This document shows positions 12,701-25,808 of a stretch of DNA of 64,000 nt, one piece after another. The position numbers and the translations under genes are program-made. The DNA is from Dictyophora rubrovolvata (taxonomy: Eukaryota > Basidiomycota > Agaricomycetes > Phallales > Phallaceae), in the NCBI GenBank assembly GCA_029959195.1, contig CP114122.1, positions 992,001-1,056,000 on the forward strand. Direction: 5' to 3'. Positions within the stretch are counted from its first letter, which is position 1. The number at the start of each line of letters is the position of its first letter. Below the pieces are notes generated by a model. The model was given only the letters and a program-made list of their open reading frames with translations, made no database searches and was not told the origin of the DNA.

Positions 12701-15700
12701 GGTTTGGATCTATGTTTTGGAAGATGGGATACCCCTCAGCATGTTCTCATCGACGACGGAGAGATGGCAGGGGCGGCAGCAGGAGAGTATATTTGGCCCG
12801 GTGAGTTGCTTGTTCCCCTATATTGTTATGCAATTGCTTATGAACCCGGCTTAGGCAAGGATTATAGTAATGAACGTGTCGTCGAATTCCATACTCTCAA
12901 TAAGCCGCATGAAGATATGTATGACAGGACCAAAGTTCCCCGAATGCCCTGGTAAGGAATTAGAAATAGCTGTCTGTTGATCAGATTTAACTCTGACTAT
13001 GTATAGGCATGACGTTAGCCTTCAGATGGTTGGTGCTCCGAGCCGAGACTTGGCGCGGCATTTTGTTCAAAGGTGATATAAAAGCTTCGTCGATTTCAAT
13101 TTGTTGCTAAATTTTTTATTGAGATGGAATTTTCTTTTACGAAACAAGGTCAGTCATCACAAGTTTCAATCACGTTCATTAGGTTTCTTACATTTATCCT
13201 ATAAGAATCACTCTCGTGCAATGCCGTTTCTTCTTCCTCCGCCAGAGTTCAAAGCCCTGGAGTTGACTGAAAATGGTTTGACCGGAACATGCGAGCTACA
13301 AATCTGTCGTTCTGCTGGACCTTGGTCTCTCGGCACACCTGCTCGAATCGAACATTCTATTCAAAACGCGTATCTTAAAGGTAGGAGTTTCAACCATCTC
13401 ACGGTTTACATTTTACGACGAAAGTTATATAGCGATTCAATTATCTGAACATTTTGTATACATCGAGAATCAATTCTTTATTACATCGTACGTTTCCTTT
13501 TTTTGTCCTTCGTCAAAATTTCCTCTAATTACGATGCCAAGAACCGTTGTCAACGACGTACGCATTGAAAATAAGATCGGTGATGCTCTAGTCCATCGGA
13601 TCATTCGTGCTCATCGCGAAGGAACCAAGTGGAAAGCAATCATAGTTATACCCTTATTACCGGGATTTCCATCTCCAATTGATCAAGGAGAAGCTAGTTC
13701 TGTACGTTCTTTGGCATACATCAACTCCTAGTGTCTGACAATTTACATTGTTATCAGATACGAATAATTTTAGAATGCCAAAACCGAACAATTGGTCGTG
13801 GTCCTAACTCAATCTTCGCGAGATTGAGAAAGGAAAATATTGATGTATGTCCAGATCTTTTTTATTCAACGCATATTCCGACTCTTCATAGCCGGATGAT
13901 TACATTACATTCTTTTCTTTACGTGGTTGGGGCAAACTCAAAGGTGACGTTTTGACTACCGAACAGGTATGAATGGGACAATGCACCTGTGATAATTTTG
14001 AATACTGACAATTATGGAGGTTTACATCCACGGCAAAGTTAGTTTTTCTTTCAATGTCCACCTGGACTTCAAACTGAACTAGCAATAGATTATGATTGTA
14101 GATGACCGGTTGGCCATCATTGGCTCCGCAAATATCAATGAAAGATCGCAACGAGGCGACCGGGATTCAGAGCTTGCCAGTATCATCCGAGACACGGAAA
14201 TGATCGACGGGTTTGTATTTGTTAGCTGTCTTTTGGATGATCTTTCAATAATCACGGAAATTTTAGAAAAATGGACGGAAAGCCTTTCAAAGTCGGTCGA
14301 TTCGCTCATACTTTGCGAGTCAGGCTTATGCGCGAACATTTGGGTGTGGACGTCGATAGTTTATATGATGAGGAAATGGAGACTGCTTCTCCAGTCAATC
14401 CCACACCAGATAGTGAAATGTGGGACCCTAATAATGAGCAAGATCCTGAGACCACACAGCCTGGAGTTACGCATGTTGGCAAGACTTCAGACGGTAAACC
14501 CATCGGAAGTATGTTGGCTGATTTTAAGGACGCGGCTAATCAAGGTAAGGGGGCATTCCCTACGTAGCAAGACTTTGTTCATCATCGCCACTCTCCATTA
14601 GCTATTCATGGTTCTGCTGACGCGACCTCCAAAGATGCAGGTATTGCGCTGCGGAGAACTGGTTTTAAGCCTGGCAATGTCGATAGCAGAGCAGACGACA
14701 AAGCACTAGAAGAAGAACGTCAAGGCTTTGATAGAGAAGGAAATAAGGTACCGAACTTTGCGACATCTTTGGTTCCAACTCTTGAAGAGAAGACTGTGAT
14801 GGAGCATCGACCCCCGGAGAATCAAGCAAATGACAAACCTATTCTAGATCAAATTGACGAAAACTCCAAGGAAGGTCCTAACTCTAACAAGCCAAATGGT
14901 ACTGGTGCTACTATTGACCGAGATCCACCTGAAGCTCGAGTTCACGACGGCTCGGGCGAATTATACGGTGCACCGGCCGATGCCTCCAGGAATCCTCAAA
15001 CTGATGATCAACCACCGCATGCTAGACAAGGCAAAGACGATTCTAGTGAACAGGAAAAAGGCGCTGTTCGTGGACGTTCGATCCTAAGGCATCATCTTTC
15101 GGCACGTGTTGGAACAAAGCCTTGGACTGCACCGGTTCCCGCACCCAAGATCGACCCACATGGCTTCGAGGATCCTATTATAGACGATTTCTTCAAGAAC
15201 GTATGGGTGGCTGCTGCCGTGCATAATGTAAGGATATTGTTTTCAAATTGTAAAAGAAAGATTTTGATTATCTTGGGTTCAGACTGAGATATACCGCAAA
15301 GTATTCCATGCTATTCCAGATGATTTGGTTACAACGTGGAAGCAATACAGAGAATTCATTCAGCATCATGATCGCTTGCAAAAACCGGTACGTCCAACAG
15401 TATTGTCCATCTTTTATGATCTTCTTTGATAAGGTCACCATAGGTGAAAGGGAAGGAAATGTCCAATTCAGGAACGTCAGAGAGTGTTGCACAATTGCCG
15501 TCAGAAATGCAATATCATAATCTTGCACCTTCCGATCCGGCTGCCGAGAGTAGAAGGACGAGCCAAGATAATGGTGGCACGTCTAGGACCCCGTCATTGG
15601 CAGGATTAGACGCATCAGAATATCGACGTCGTTCGAGGCCTGACGAGCCTTTTGAACAATGGGAACGTGATGAGATGGAAGCTTCATTGAACCAAATTTG

Positions 15701-15913
15701 TGGTCACCTAGGTACAGACGTTGCGCTAGATTGCTGCTTGTACTTTGTGCTGACCGGAACGTTAGTTGTGTACCCTACTCGGTTCTTAGAAGGCGAAGAC
15801 GTTGTAAATAATTTTCTTTTCCCGTCTGATAGGTTTGGATCTTTTTCCGTTTGCTGGAATTTCTTTGCTAACCTGCCTATGATAGGCTTCTCCCTTTGCC
15901 AGTTTATGTCTAG
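9747..15913 (+). CDS. SPO14: Phospholipase D1 (Spo14/PLD1 family, PX-PH-HKD-HKD)
   Basis: A long multi-exon gene. The N-terminus is low-complexity with a proline run (about 10300). A PX-like segment follows ([12 protein letters not shown].., [19 protein letters not shown]), then a PH-like segment ([20 protein letters not shown], about 11245-11900). The first catalytic motif is [10 protein letters not shown] (about 12598-12675), with an intron separating the two His codons, followed by [14 protein letters not shown]. The second is [22 protein letters not shown] (about 14030-14145). The C-terminus reads [12 protein letters not shown] and, after a last intron, LLPLPVYV and TAG at 15911-15913, as in Spo14. 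The enzyme hydrolyses phosphatidylcholine to phosphatidate plus choline and is regulated by PI(4,5)P2 through PX/PH. A polar insert of about 170 residues (14770-15290) separates HKD2 from the C-terminal motif. At least ten introns are present. Confidence 0.95.
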
Positions 15914-16015
15914 TTTCACATTACGGATATTTTTGCTTACCCAAAACATTTACCGTGTAAACTTTAATTTGGACTTTAACAAACAATCAATGGTTTAATT
16001 TATTTGTACAATTTC

Positions 16016-17787
16016 TTATTCGTCAATTTGTTTACAAATCCAACCATCTGGACTAGGAAATAAAGTCACTCTACTTCCTTTTATCTTTTCCTTCTCTTCG
16101 GTCTTAAATCGCGCAGTAATTAACTCTAGGATATCTTCCACACAAATTCCAACGTCCGCACCGAGTATATCCGGTTCACCTACATAGCTCAAGTCACCGG
16201 AGTTGAGTCCGGAAAGAGCAGCGAAACGATTGTATATAACCATCTCCGTTTCTGCATCAGCCTTCTTTCTAGTCGCACTTGTTAGCGAAAGTCTCATTTT
16301 CAAATTCTTTTCAACGTCCTCGCGGACCCAATGCTCCAGTCTTCCACGGATCTTCTGGTTCTCCCTTAGTGGGTATGGTCTCGAGATGGATGACTGCAAT
16401 TTCATAGGGTGGGTTGATTGAGAACGTAATAAACGTGGGTAATCTTCTGGTAGGAGAAGTACCATCCTGGGAACTGGAAGAACGGTCTTCTTTGTGCTAA
16501 ACCAAAACGCGTCATTTGTAAGGGTAGGAACGGCAATAAGCACTGTTTGTGGACGTCGAATTGCATTGGAATCGAGATCAAGATCGGGTATGTCGTTTTG
16601 GCTTCCTGAGTGTGGCAGTGACATTGGTGAGCCTAAAGAATCATCGTCATCGTCATAGTCTGACCAGCGTCTTCCGACAACCGCTGGAGCTCTGAAAGGG
16701 TCGCTCTTGATAGGCGGGGGAGGCGGTGCTTCCTCTGGGGGTGGCGTCTGGGGAGGTGATGGAGGAACTTCGATGCGCCGTGCGACCCAGTCTAGTTGCT
16801 TGACGTTAAAAGAGTTTTCGGTGTCGAAAACAAATTGCTCTAGCCTGATTTGCGGTTATTATTAATGCATAGAAGCGAAGGTATCGATTGAACATACCTG
16901 GTCATATCGTTTCGGAATAAACCATAGCATCGACGAAGGGCCACACACGTGTCTCGCAGTGCTATACAGGGGAGTTTATCTCCAGTACTCATGCAGTACG
17001 TCATAACTGGGTACCAGACCAGGATGGCGAGCGAGGTTAGGGAGTCAGTATAGCCATTTGACGCGCGATTCTTGGCAGGTTCGAAGAAGCTGAAAAAGGT
17101 AGGCCTGTCACTTTCATCAGGTTCATCAATAGAATTGGCTGCTTTGGCAGCGAGAAGTATCTTGTTGATAGGAACGAATGACGCTGTGCCCATTGCGACG
17201 GACCACGAAGGCAGGGGTGCTTTATTGAGCCCCAAGGGGAAAAATCGGCGGGCGTGGTTGATTCGATGTGGGTAAATTTCGCGACTCATTGATTGTCTGA
17301 GATTAGAAAATGCGACCATGAAACTAGACGGGGAGGACGTAAGGCGACGGGGGTAAAAGCTTGCGAATTCTAGGGATCTGACACACCTTTGTGATGGATG
17401 AGCCAGCATCTTGCCTTTAATGTTCAACATCTGAAAATCGTGAGATTTCATCGCGTTGTCGTTAAACTGATCAACCTAGCGGACGATGCGATTAACGACA
17501 TGTATGGGGTAGACAGTAAAAAAAGCATACAATTCGTGCATCGATCTCATCTTTGAGACGTATAGTTCTCTTCAATGCCTCCTCCTTTCCATTATCATTA
17601 TCGACTTTCTTCGCACGCTGAGAAATTTCAGAGGAGGAAGTGTGTAAGCCGAGGGTGTGCTATAGGGAAACGCACAAGTTGTGCTGGAGGGTGAATACAG
17701 TACCTTTTTCTTCTGAGCAGCTTTCTTTTTCTTTTGATTTTTGGATAGTTTACTCGATAGCTCCACTTTCTCAGCTATCGCAATCAT
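16016..17787 (-). CDS. Uncharacterised multi-exon protein
   Basis: I do not recognise the family. The start at 17787 gives a very Lys-rich N-terminus (MIAIAEKVELSSKLSKNQKK). An exon then encodes a charged helical segment (KEEALKRTIRLKDEIDARI, about 17530-17620). The middle exon (about 16895-17310) encodes a hydrophobic-aromatic domain with FVPINKILLAAKA, PTFFSFFEPAKNRASNGYTDS and LRDTCVALRRCYGLFRNDM. A proline-rich, acidic linker follows (PPSPPQTPPPEE..). The last exon (16016-16624) holds PRMVLLLPEDYPRLLR and a C-terminal helical segment ending KQIDE. Length is about 450 residues. No signal peptide or clear transmembrane helix was seen. It converges with PLD1, only about 100 bp apart. Confidence 0.65.
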
Positions 17788-18614
17788 TAGGTTTCGTGAA
17801 AAAACCGCGCAATCGCTCGGCCACGAAGGTCGTGAGGTGATAATTGATCAGACGTGCTTATATAATAGGCCATATTCCCGGTCACGCGGCGAAGCTGAAA
17901 GCTTTGACCCGCCTACGGCCAAGTCCGAATTCACTGGCCAAACTTGAGTCACTCCGAATTCACCGTGACGTTATTTAAACTTCAAGCTGTCGAAGGCCGT
18001 GTGCCGTTAATACATTGGCTTCGCTTTCAAGTAATTCCTTGAATTCATCGAAAAGCGGCGTAAATGTTCTCCAAGGTTTGCGTATTTAATATGTAGTACC
18101 GTGGTCGAGATCAATCGACCATTTTCAAATCCGTGTGCTAATTATTAATAATAAAGGATATAATAAGATAGTCAAATCGGCTGGTTTTTCATGAGTGAGA
18201 TATTTGATATGATATGTAGACATCCCTGAAGCTCGGTCCGGGATGCGAGAAGATTGATATTTAATTCTGTAAATTCGATCGGTAGTTGATATGGCATTTT
18301 AGTGCCGTGCACATACGGAGTTTACCTAATGTTACTACGATGGATGCAAAGAAGATAATGAGATGAAATTCATCTAAATTTATGTTAAAATATTTAGAAA
18401 TGTCTCTGCGTATCATGGCAGGTATGTAGTGTGACTCCTGCGCGGAACACGGTGTAAATTAGGCTCCGCTTGAAGCACGTGACTGTCGTAATTCCAAACT
18501 TTCCCGAATCCACCTAAAACTCGAGAGTCACCATCTATTTGAACTTACTATTCTGCTCGAGGTCATAGTCGAGCGATCTAGCTGTTCAAGTTCCCGATCT
18601 TCTCGATCCGTTCA
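17788..18614. promoter_or_regulatory. Long divergent intergenic region upstream of the PDK1-like kinase
   Basis: About 830 bp between two divergently transcribed genes. It is AT-rich around 18130-18420 with short runs such as attattaataataaagg. Immediately upstream of the kinase ATG the sequence is pyrimidine-rich. No exon, repeat or RNA gene was recognised. Confidence 0.4.
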
Positions 18615-21005
18615 ATGTCACAGTCTTCGAGCTTAGTCCGCCCCGCTTCTGACGATGCATTGGTAGCGACATCTTCCAAAGTCAATCTATCTCGCAATAC
18701 CTCTGTCATATCGACAGTTTCCTCTAGCTCTTCCTTGGACGTCCCTCCTCTTCAGACTCGCTCTCATATGTCGGATACGTTTCTTCATACACCAGAGCCC
18801 AAACGGCGACCTCCGGCCTGGCTGACAAAAAGATTCAACAAGGACGCTGATGATAACGGTGGGACACAGACTCCAAGGGCAGCTGCATCACCAGCTCCAC
18901 CTGCTAATGGCACACCTCAAATGACTTCACCCGATGACTTTGAGTTTGGAGAAGAAATTGGCGGGGGTTCATGGTCAATTGTATGTAAATGTTACTTCCT
19001 CAAAAAAGTCACCCCACTTTTTTCATCGTCTCGATAGGTTGTAGACGCTATTCATATATCGACGGGTAGACACTATGCGATTAAGATTCTAAACAAAGCG
19101 CAGTTGGTTAAAGAAAAAATGACACAATCTGCCGTTGCAGAAAAAAAAGCATTAGCGACCTTGAAAGTGGGAGACCACCCGGGGATTATCATACTGCATT
19201 CTGCATTTCAAGATTCTACCTCTTTATGTGCGTTTTTACTTCTCAATTCCCAAGTTGCTCCGAACACCTATATAATATATTTCTACAGATTTTGTTTTAT
19301 CTCTGGCTCCAAATGGTGATCTGAGAGAGCTCGTCAAAAGTGTCGGCTCCTTCTCCGTCGACTGCGCGCGGTATTATGCAGCAACAATTGTCGACACCGT
19401 GCAATGGATGCATACGAAGGGCGTTTTGCACCGTGATTTGAAACCGGAAAACATTCTTCTCGACGCAAATATGAGGATAAAACTTGCAGATTTTGGCTCG
19501 GCTTACGTATCCGAGCAGTTAGATTTATGTCTGTCGAACGATTTAAAGTGACTTGACGTGGACTGATGTTTTCTTTTATTCTTCCGTTTAGCGCCTCGAG
19601 CGAGCACTTTCGTTGGTACCGCCGCTTATGTCTCGCCTGAGCTATTATCTGGGCCCCAAAAAATGACCAGCCTCAGGTGAGTGAAAATATTCTACTCTGC
19701 ATTCCCTTTTTTGCTAATACAATAATATTAGTTCGGATCTCTGGGCCCTCGGTTGCATTATATATTTCCTTCTAGTTGGGCAATCACCATTTTTGGCGTT
19801 AACCGACTACCTCAGTTTCAAGAAAATTGAAAAGCTGGACTATACTTTTATGGAAGGATTTGATCCCGATGCTAGAGACCTAATTCAGCGTCTGATTGTT
19901 AGTTTATTGCATCATTTCGGAACTCTTGACATTTTTTTCGTTTTTATTAACGTTATGGCTTCTGGCAGGTCACAGATCCTACGAGCCGACTGGGAACACC
20001 GCCCAAGTCATCTCCTCAAGAGCTGCGAGATCATCCTTTTTTTATCGGGCATGGACTGCAAGATCAAGATTCGACTGGGAAATATATTAATTGGCAATCG
20101 CTATGGTCCGATCCTCCTGCACGTATCGAATCTGGTCTGGTTCACCCTCCTCTCCCACTTCCAAGCAATGATAAATTAGCCAACGGACTTGCTTGGGTCG
20201 ATTTTATCAATGAATTTAGTGTTATTTCACTAGACCAGGAGAGACCTGAAGCAAGTCCTGTGACGCCTCGAGGTGAAGTTGCTGATGAAGAGTTATACCC
20301 TGAAGACCCCCGAACGCCTATTGCGCCTACATTTGGGGACAAACTTAATACTGTCGTCCCTACTGCAAATGTCGTGGATGCTTCATCTATACCAACGATT
20401 AACGGAAACGGAAATAATTTTACCAATGAAAAATTGGATGACAAAGAAACGTTGAAGACTATTGTTGCTAGTGATACCAAACCTCTTACGTCTTTGAAAC
20501 CGGAAGAGTTAAAAATAGTAAATGATCATTCTTGGTAAGAAATGTCTTTTAATGATACTAAAACTGCTTGTTGAAATGTACTCAGGTCATTAATATTGCT
20601 ACCACAGGAAACCATACTTCGAATCACCAAAGTAGAGGTGAGGACTGGACGTCGGCCTTTTCAAAGAACAGATCAGAGGATACTGGCTTTTACGACGTCT
20701 CCTCGAATAATATGCGTGAAAGCAAGGTATTCTTTAACGGGGAATGGAACACTAGTTCTCAAGCAAGAGTTCCTATTCCCCAAGTCTCCTGTTAATCGTA
20801 CAGGAAAGCGACTCATAAAGGTAACGTCCGACCTTGGAGGGAACCTGGTTTTTGAGACGGTAATTAATTGCTTCATTTGTGGAATCATACTTTCATGAGC
20901 TGATTCTGTTTCAAAAAAAAGCCTGAGAAATTGTATACGTATCGAATACTCAACAAACCTGAAGCGCAATCATGGTTTCAGCACATTCAAGAACTACTTC
21001 GATGA
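18615..21005 (+). CDS. PDK1/Pkh-type AGC protein kinase with C-terminal PH-like domain
   Basis: A Ser/Pro-rich N-terminus of about 110 residues precedes an intact kinase domain. Landmarks are the glycine loop [15 protein letters not shown] (split by an intron at about 18980-19038), catalytic Lys in [32 protein letters not shown] and [15 protein letters not shown]. The last is the PDK1-like activation segment with its autophosphorylated Ser/Thr. Phe/Tyr-rich C-lobe motifs follow. After a variable linker, the last exons (about 20600-21005) encode a PH-like domain ending [21 protein letters not shown] with TGA at 21003-21005. PDK1 orthologues phosphorylate the activation loops of AGC kinases (Ypk, Pkc1, Sch9 in yeast). 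Unlike yeast Pkh1/2, a PH domain is retained, as in animals and many filamentous fungi. Confidence 0.88.
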
Positions 21006-21827
21006 TAATTGACAAACGTGCACTTCCGACCCTCTGGTTTTTCTTCTTGCATATTCATATTATTATTTGGCACATTATTTTTACTTCAGGACTTTGCACA
21101 TCGAAAAAAAACTTCTTTTGATTCTTTCGTTTTCGCCTTTTTATCTTCAAAAAGCTTTTTATGGAAAACATTCATATCTATTGGTTTGTACAACAATTCC
21201 TTCACTTACGAAACAGCCAACATTCCGAAAGGAGTATATCCATCATCCGTATATATCACCATATTTGTACCATAGGCAGTATTCAAACAAACTTGACGAG
21301 GGTGTATTTTTTTGTTGATAGATACATGGTCCACGAGGCAACCTTCGAAGATGTCAGGCAGCCTCGAGGCGGCTAATCTATTTAGTTCTGTCACACATGT
21401 TACATGTGACAGCCCTGCAATGCGGCCAATCTCATCCAAGAACACAGCCCAGCCTGAGATTACATATTATGTTTGTGAACGTGGACGAGACTGAAATATC
21501 ACGTCAAAGATCATTCATTGTTCTTGTTTGTGATCACTACTTGCCCCAAACAAAGCAAGATAGAGGAAGTGGGTGAAGCCCCACAATTCAGCGGAGAACT
21601 CCAGGAACTTCGCACGGGTGTGTGCGTTTGACAATAAGATCAATTGATGGACAACAGCAGACTATAAGTTGCCATTCAATCTGTTATAGAGCGCCGTTAC
21701 AATAATAATCGGTTCCGTTATCCTTTTTTCCTTCCCTGTCCTTTTTGTCAAGCTGTCGTCGATATCTGAATCCACATACTCCCATTGGGTCTTTTCACGA
21801 CCGCGGTTTCTTGGAGCAGGTGAGGGG
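21006..21827. other. Intergenic spacer
   Basis: About 820 bp between two co-directional genes. It contains the kinase 3' flank and the promoter of the pseudokinase gene. An imperfect palindrome with TGTCAC/GTGACA arms sits near 21391-21413. ORFs on both strands lack family features. Confidence 0.4.
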
Positions 21828-23542
21828 ATGGAAAAGCTCCAAAACCTCGTCAATCAAACTGCAGCGATTGTCAATGCTCCGGAGAGACTGCATCCTCCAG
21901 AGGCGTGGTGGTCGAAGCACCAGCCATTTCTTGCAGAGAAGTGCGGGTACATGTTACGGCCCCGATATCATCCCTCATGGGTTCCGTCGTGGTACAGTTC
22001 TTACAAGAACCCTCGGAAATGCGAGGATGGTATTCCAATGCCTGTAATGGTGCGCTGTCTTCCTTTTCTTCGCTTTCTTTCTTTCTTGTTTTCTCTTCTC
22101 GTTCTCTTGATCTTCTCGATCTGCGCTGCTCAAAAAGCTTCTCTATTTAGCAAGGCTATCATTCAATGGACGCTATTCGCATGGTGGACAATGAACCGGT
22201 GATGTTGAAACGCGTCAAGGCACTACCTTATGCTTTCCAGGCGAATCGAAGTGGAGATGCGAAAACCAATGGGAGCGTATCTCGCGAGCAGAGTCGAAGA
22301 AAGAGAAAACATTACAAAAGAGACCTTCCATCAGCTGCACAGTCCCAGACATACGTCCATGGAAACGGAAGCAGAAGTTTCAAAAGTAACTCGAACACAA
22401 GTGTTCATGCTAGCACGAATGAAGAGAGAGCAAACAGTGTCGAGCCAGATCCTCCGGAAGTTCAGATTCTAAATATGCTTTCAAGTAAACATTACGACCT
22501 TCCTATCAACTACTGTGCGCGTTTGATCGACGTTTTCGACATTTCTGACGATAATTCTGGCAATATCACCGATATCATTCTTGTCCTCCCGTTCCTCAGA
22601 ACGTTCAATGATCCTCCATTCTTGACCATCGGAGAAGGCTTGGACTTTATTAGACAAGCTTTAGACGTACGCGAAACTACGTGCATCAATAACTGAAATT
22701 GATGAAATTTTTTCGTTTTCAGGCTGTTTTTTTCTTGCATTCTAATAATATCGCTCACAAGTTTGTCAAAAGAAATCCATCCTATTCTGGGTCTTATAGT
22801 TGACTTTGTCTCCTTTGTGCGTAGGGATTGTGGTGCCGCCAGCTTCATGTACGACCCTTCATACATTTTTCCGGAAGGCTACCACCCCATTATGACACAA
22901 ATGTCCCGGGATCTCAGAAGACGCGCTAAACATCATTCGCGTACCGAATTTCCACCTCGATATTATATTACAAATTTTAGTTATGCCAAGCTCTATGATC
23001 GGTCTGAAGGGATTCTCGATCATCCCGTTTTTGCGTCTGATACTAGTATACCTGAATATGGTGGTTTGGAGTATAATAATAAACATGATCCGTTTGCAGC
23101 AGATGTATATATGTTCGGAAACATGCTCAGAAGAGAATTTCTCGAGGTGAGTAGTAAATATACAAGTTTTGGGTTTTTATTGACGATCTTTTTCAGGACA
23201 AACATGGTTTTGAATTCTTAACTCCTCTTATCGAATCAATGACCGATTCTAATCCTGCGCGGCGGCCCAAAATCAAACAATGCGCTGAAAGGTTTTTTGC
23301 TCTTTGTGCTTATATACCTAAGGGTCGCTTGAGAAAACGATTTGTGTCTGGACCAGAGGGGGAGAGCGAAAAAATCTTAAATTCGGTTTCACATATGTTT
23401 CGGAACGTTAAATATTCAGTGTTGGGAATTCCTCCAGGTTTGTCCTCGCGATACAAGAGTTCGCTGAATTCAATAACTAACTAAAATTCTGCGTTTAGCG
23501 TATCTGGGACAGTATGCAGGTAAAGCGCCTGTGAGTGGTTAG
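21828..23542 (+). CDS. Protein kinase-like (probable pseudokinase) of a fungal expanded family
   Basis: Begins MEKLQNLVNQTAAIVNAPER. The kinase-like fold is recognisable from PVMLKRVKALP (VAIK-like strand), ILVLPFLRTFNDPPF (hinge), GLDFIRQALDAVFFLHSNNIAHKDCG (catalytic-loop position) and YITNFSYAKLY at the DFG position. The catalytic loop is split by an intron (about 22760-22828), and the join yields HKDCGAA. The HRD is HKD and the DFG is NFS, so the Mg-binding Asp is Asn; activity is doubtful. The segment PEGYHPI, then a C-lobe with DPFAADVYMFGNML, matches an agaricomycete family often annotated only as kinase-like. The last intron joins at GIPPAYLGQYAG and the TAG is at 23540-23542. A charged insert of about 80 residues (22250-22460) lies in the N-lobe. 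Confidence 0.75.
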
Positions 23543-23731
23543 TTCTTAGCGTATCGATCTCTTGGAAGATATTTTCGTAGAGACATTACGATGGTATTGA
23601 GTCACCATTTTTATGGGGAAAGCTCGGAGAAAGTCCGTACAAAGCTCCATTTCTCTCTTCTTTTTTGCCTGACAGCCTTTCAAAGCTACATGGAGGGTAT
23701 CCTGTGAGCTGGTATATTTGTGTTTAGTCGT

Positions 23732-25808
23732 ATGTCTTTTCATCATCCTACGCATACTATTCCAATCTAATTTTTTCCCATTCTTAAGATTTTATAAACT
23801 CAGTCAACGACAGTATCACCGCCCCACCGTTCTCACAGTTTCTCGCATGCGCGTCCAGGTGAGACGTGTCGTTGGTGTAAAATTCTATTCTCAACATTTT
23901 TTTTTTCTATGCAGCTGAATGGAAAACTGAATTTGCCAGACAGCAAAAAATGCATCGAATGCAGCTGGAAGGACGCACGCATGAAGGTTTTCCGTTCAAT
24001 ACTCAACCTCAGAACTCTCACGAAGCAAGGGTGTCGAGTAAGTCTCTGGTTGAAGTTATCCGCTGGTTTTATGTTCTAGTTTGTTTGAACTTGTGGTGAT
24101 ATTTCAGGGCGGGAACAATTTTTGATCAACCAACAACCTAGTCAGAATCGAGGGAGAACTGTAAGAGTCTTGTCTTATTATTATATCGAGGATCTTTTTT
24201 TCACGCATGCTTACTAGGCCTCTGATTCGGGTTATTATCATAATCCACGTATCTCTTCAGCTTCCCCAGAACCTATGCAACCTCCTTCGATTTTTACGGG
24301 TAAACAAGCAACGCCGACATATATGCCTGGTCCCCCCCAGACATATATTGTTGCACCGACACCGACAAACACATATATCGTAGCACCAACACCGACACAT
24401 ACACCTTTTACAGCCTATACCCAGAGACGTGAATACTATCCTCCGCCGGGCCGTGCTAATACTAACGACACGGATACGACGCATATAGAGTCGATTAGTT
24501 CTGTGACCCAGACGCAAGAGACGATTGTCGAAAACGGAAATGGGAGCGCCAACAGGGATGAGAATAGGGCTAACGGCAATGGTGGTGAGGGCGATGTTAA
24601 TGCGGATGTTAATGCGGACGTATCGCATTTGGATTTGGGTCTCGATGTGCCGACTGATGTGGGAGACCCTGCTGGATTGACGGGGACGAGGACGCCTAAG
24701 AGGTATCGATTACTCGACAAGGTTGAAAAGGAGGAGCAAGACGCTGAGATAGGGGCTTTGTCGTCTAAATTGGAAATTGAGAAGGCAAAGGAGTCTATTG
24801 CTGCTGCTAGTAGGAGTAGGTCTAGGCCTGCGAATTCCGGTACTGTTAGGTCAACTGAGTCATCTCGGGAAGATGGTGGTGGCGCGTCTACGTCCAGGTC
24901 CAAATCCAAACCCAAGCCCAAACCCACACCCGAATCCATATCCATATCCAGATTGAAACAAGAGAAAAGGGACAGCGTTCGTACGAGGGGTACTGATGAA
25001 TTTAATATGGTGTTTCCAGAACCTGACGCTCTTTCACCTGTGTTATCGCCGATGTATCAAACCAATAACGATCGTCATAGTCATAATCAAGAGGAAGAAG
25101 AACGAGTGGCGAGTCCTGTTACTATTCCGCCTCACAGTCCCGCGGCGGGTAATGTTAATGTTCCGGCGAGCTTGCTTACTGGACCGGCGTCGAAAAAACG
25201 GGAGGGGTCGATTCACTCGATTATTCCTGTACCTGCCAGCCAGGTGTTTGAGGATGGGGCGTCGCCTGTTGATAATGTTATTGGGGAGGAGGGGAGGAGG
25301 GAGTTGGATGGAGTTAGGCTGGCTAAAGAAGGGAGACATGAGGGAAGGGAAGGGGATAAACGACATCATCGTCAAAAGCATAAAAGTGGGGATCACCATC
25401 GACGCGAGTCTCGGGATGATAGTCTCAAGAGGGAACGCTCCACAAAATGGGATTGTGTACTCTGTTTGCGGCAATTGTCGAGTCGAGCCGAATCAATCGT
25501 GTGTTATCGTTTGTTTATGTTCTTCTCATTTTTAATATTTTTTTTTCTTGTAGGAACACATGCAAAGCGAGCATAGTTCGTGTACGGAGATTTTTTATTT
25601 ATTTATTTATTTAATAAACCGACATTTAATGATTTTTTTTCAAGATTACATATGTCTTCATTGCGGAAGTTATTACACCACCGCGAAGCATTTGAAGCTC
25701 CATAAAGAAAAAAGAAGACATACGGACGCGGATGAAAGCCGAAAACATAAACACCGTGATGGGGAATCTTACGAGTTCCCAAGTAGGCTGGATTACGATC
25801 GTCAGTGA
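23732..25808 (+). CDS. Hypothetical low-complexity protein with C-terminal C2H2-like zinc finger
   Basis: I do not recognise the gene. Predicted exons run AEWKTEFARQQKMHRMQLEG (about 23914-24020), REQFLINQQPSQNRGR, then a large exon (about 24218-25450) of Ser/Pro/Thr- and Arg/Lys-rich sequence. This includes a short tandem repeat YIVAPTPT (24345-24410), an Asn/Gly/Asp-rich stretch and an SRSKSKPKPKPTPE block. Near the 3' end WDC and HMQSEH suggest one broken-up finger. The last exon (about 25644-25808) has CLHCGSYYTTAKHLKLHKEK followed by His, a C2H2-like spacing. Nuclear function is plausible but not shown. The start is uncertain: the ATG at 23732 (MSFHHP) needs a small first exon I could not join convincingly. 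Confidence 0.5.
24336..24420 (+). repeat. Short coding tandem repeat (YIVAPTPT units)
   Basis: Two adjacent imperfect copies of a unit encoding T-Y-I-V-A-P-T-P-T, with a partial third, inside the zinc-finger-like hypothetical gene. The related acatat..accgacac motif repeats at the DNA level. Confidence 0.6.

Noticed and set aside
21391-21413. TGTCAC/GTGACA palindrome as a transcription-factor site
   Set aside because: Single imperfect occurrence in an intergenic spacer with nothing to tie it to a regulator.
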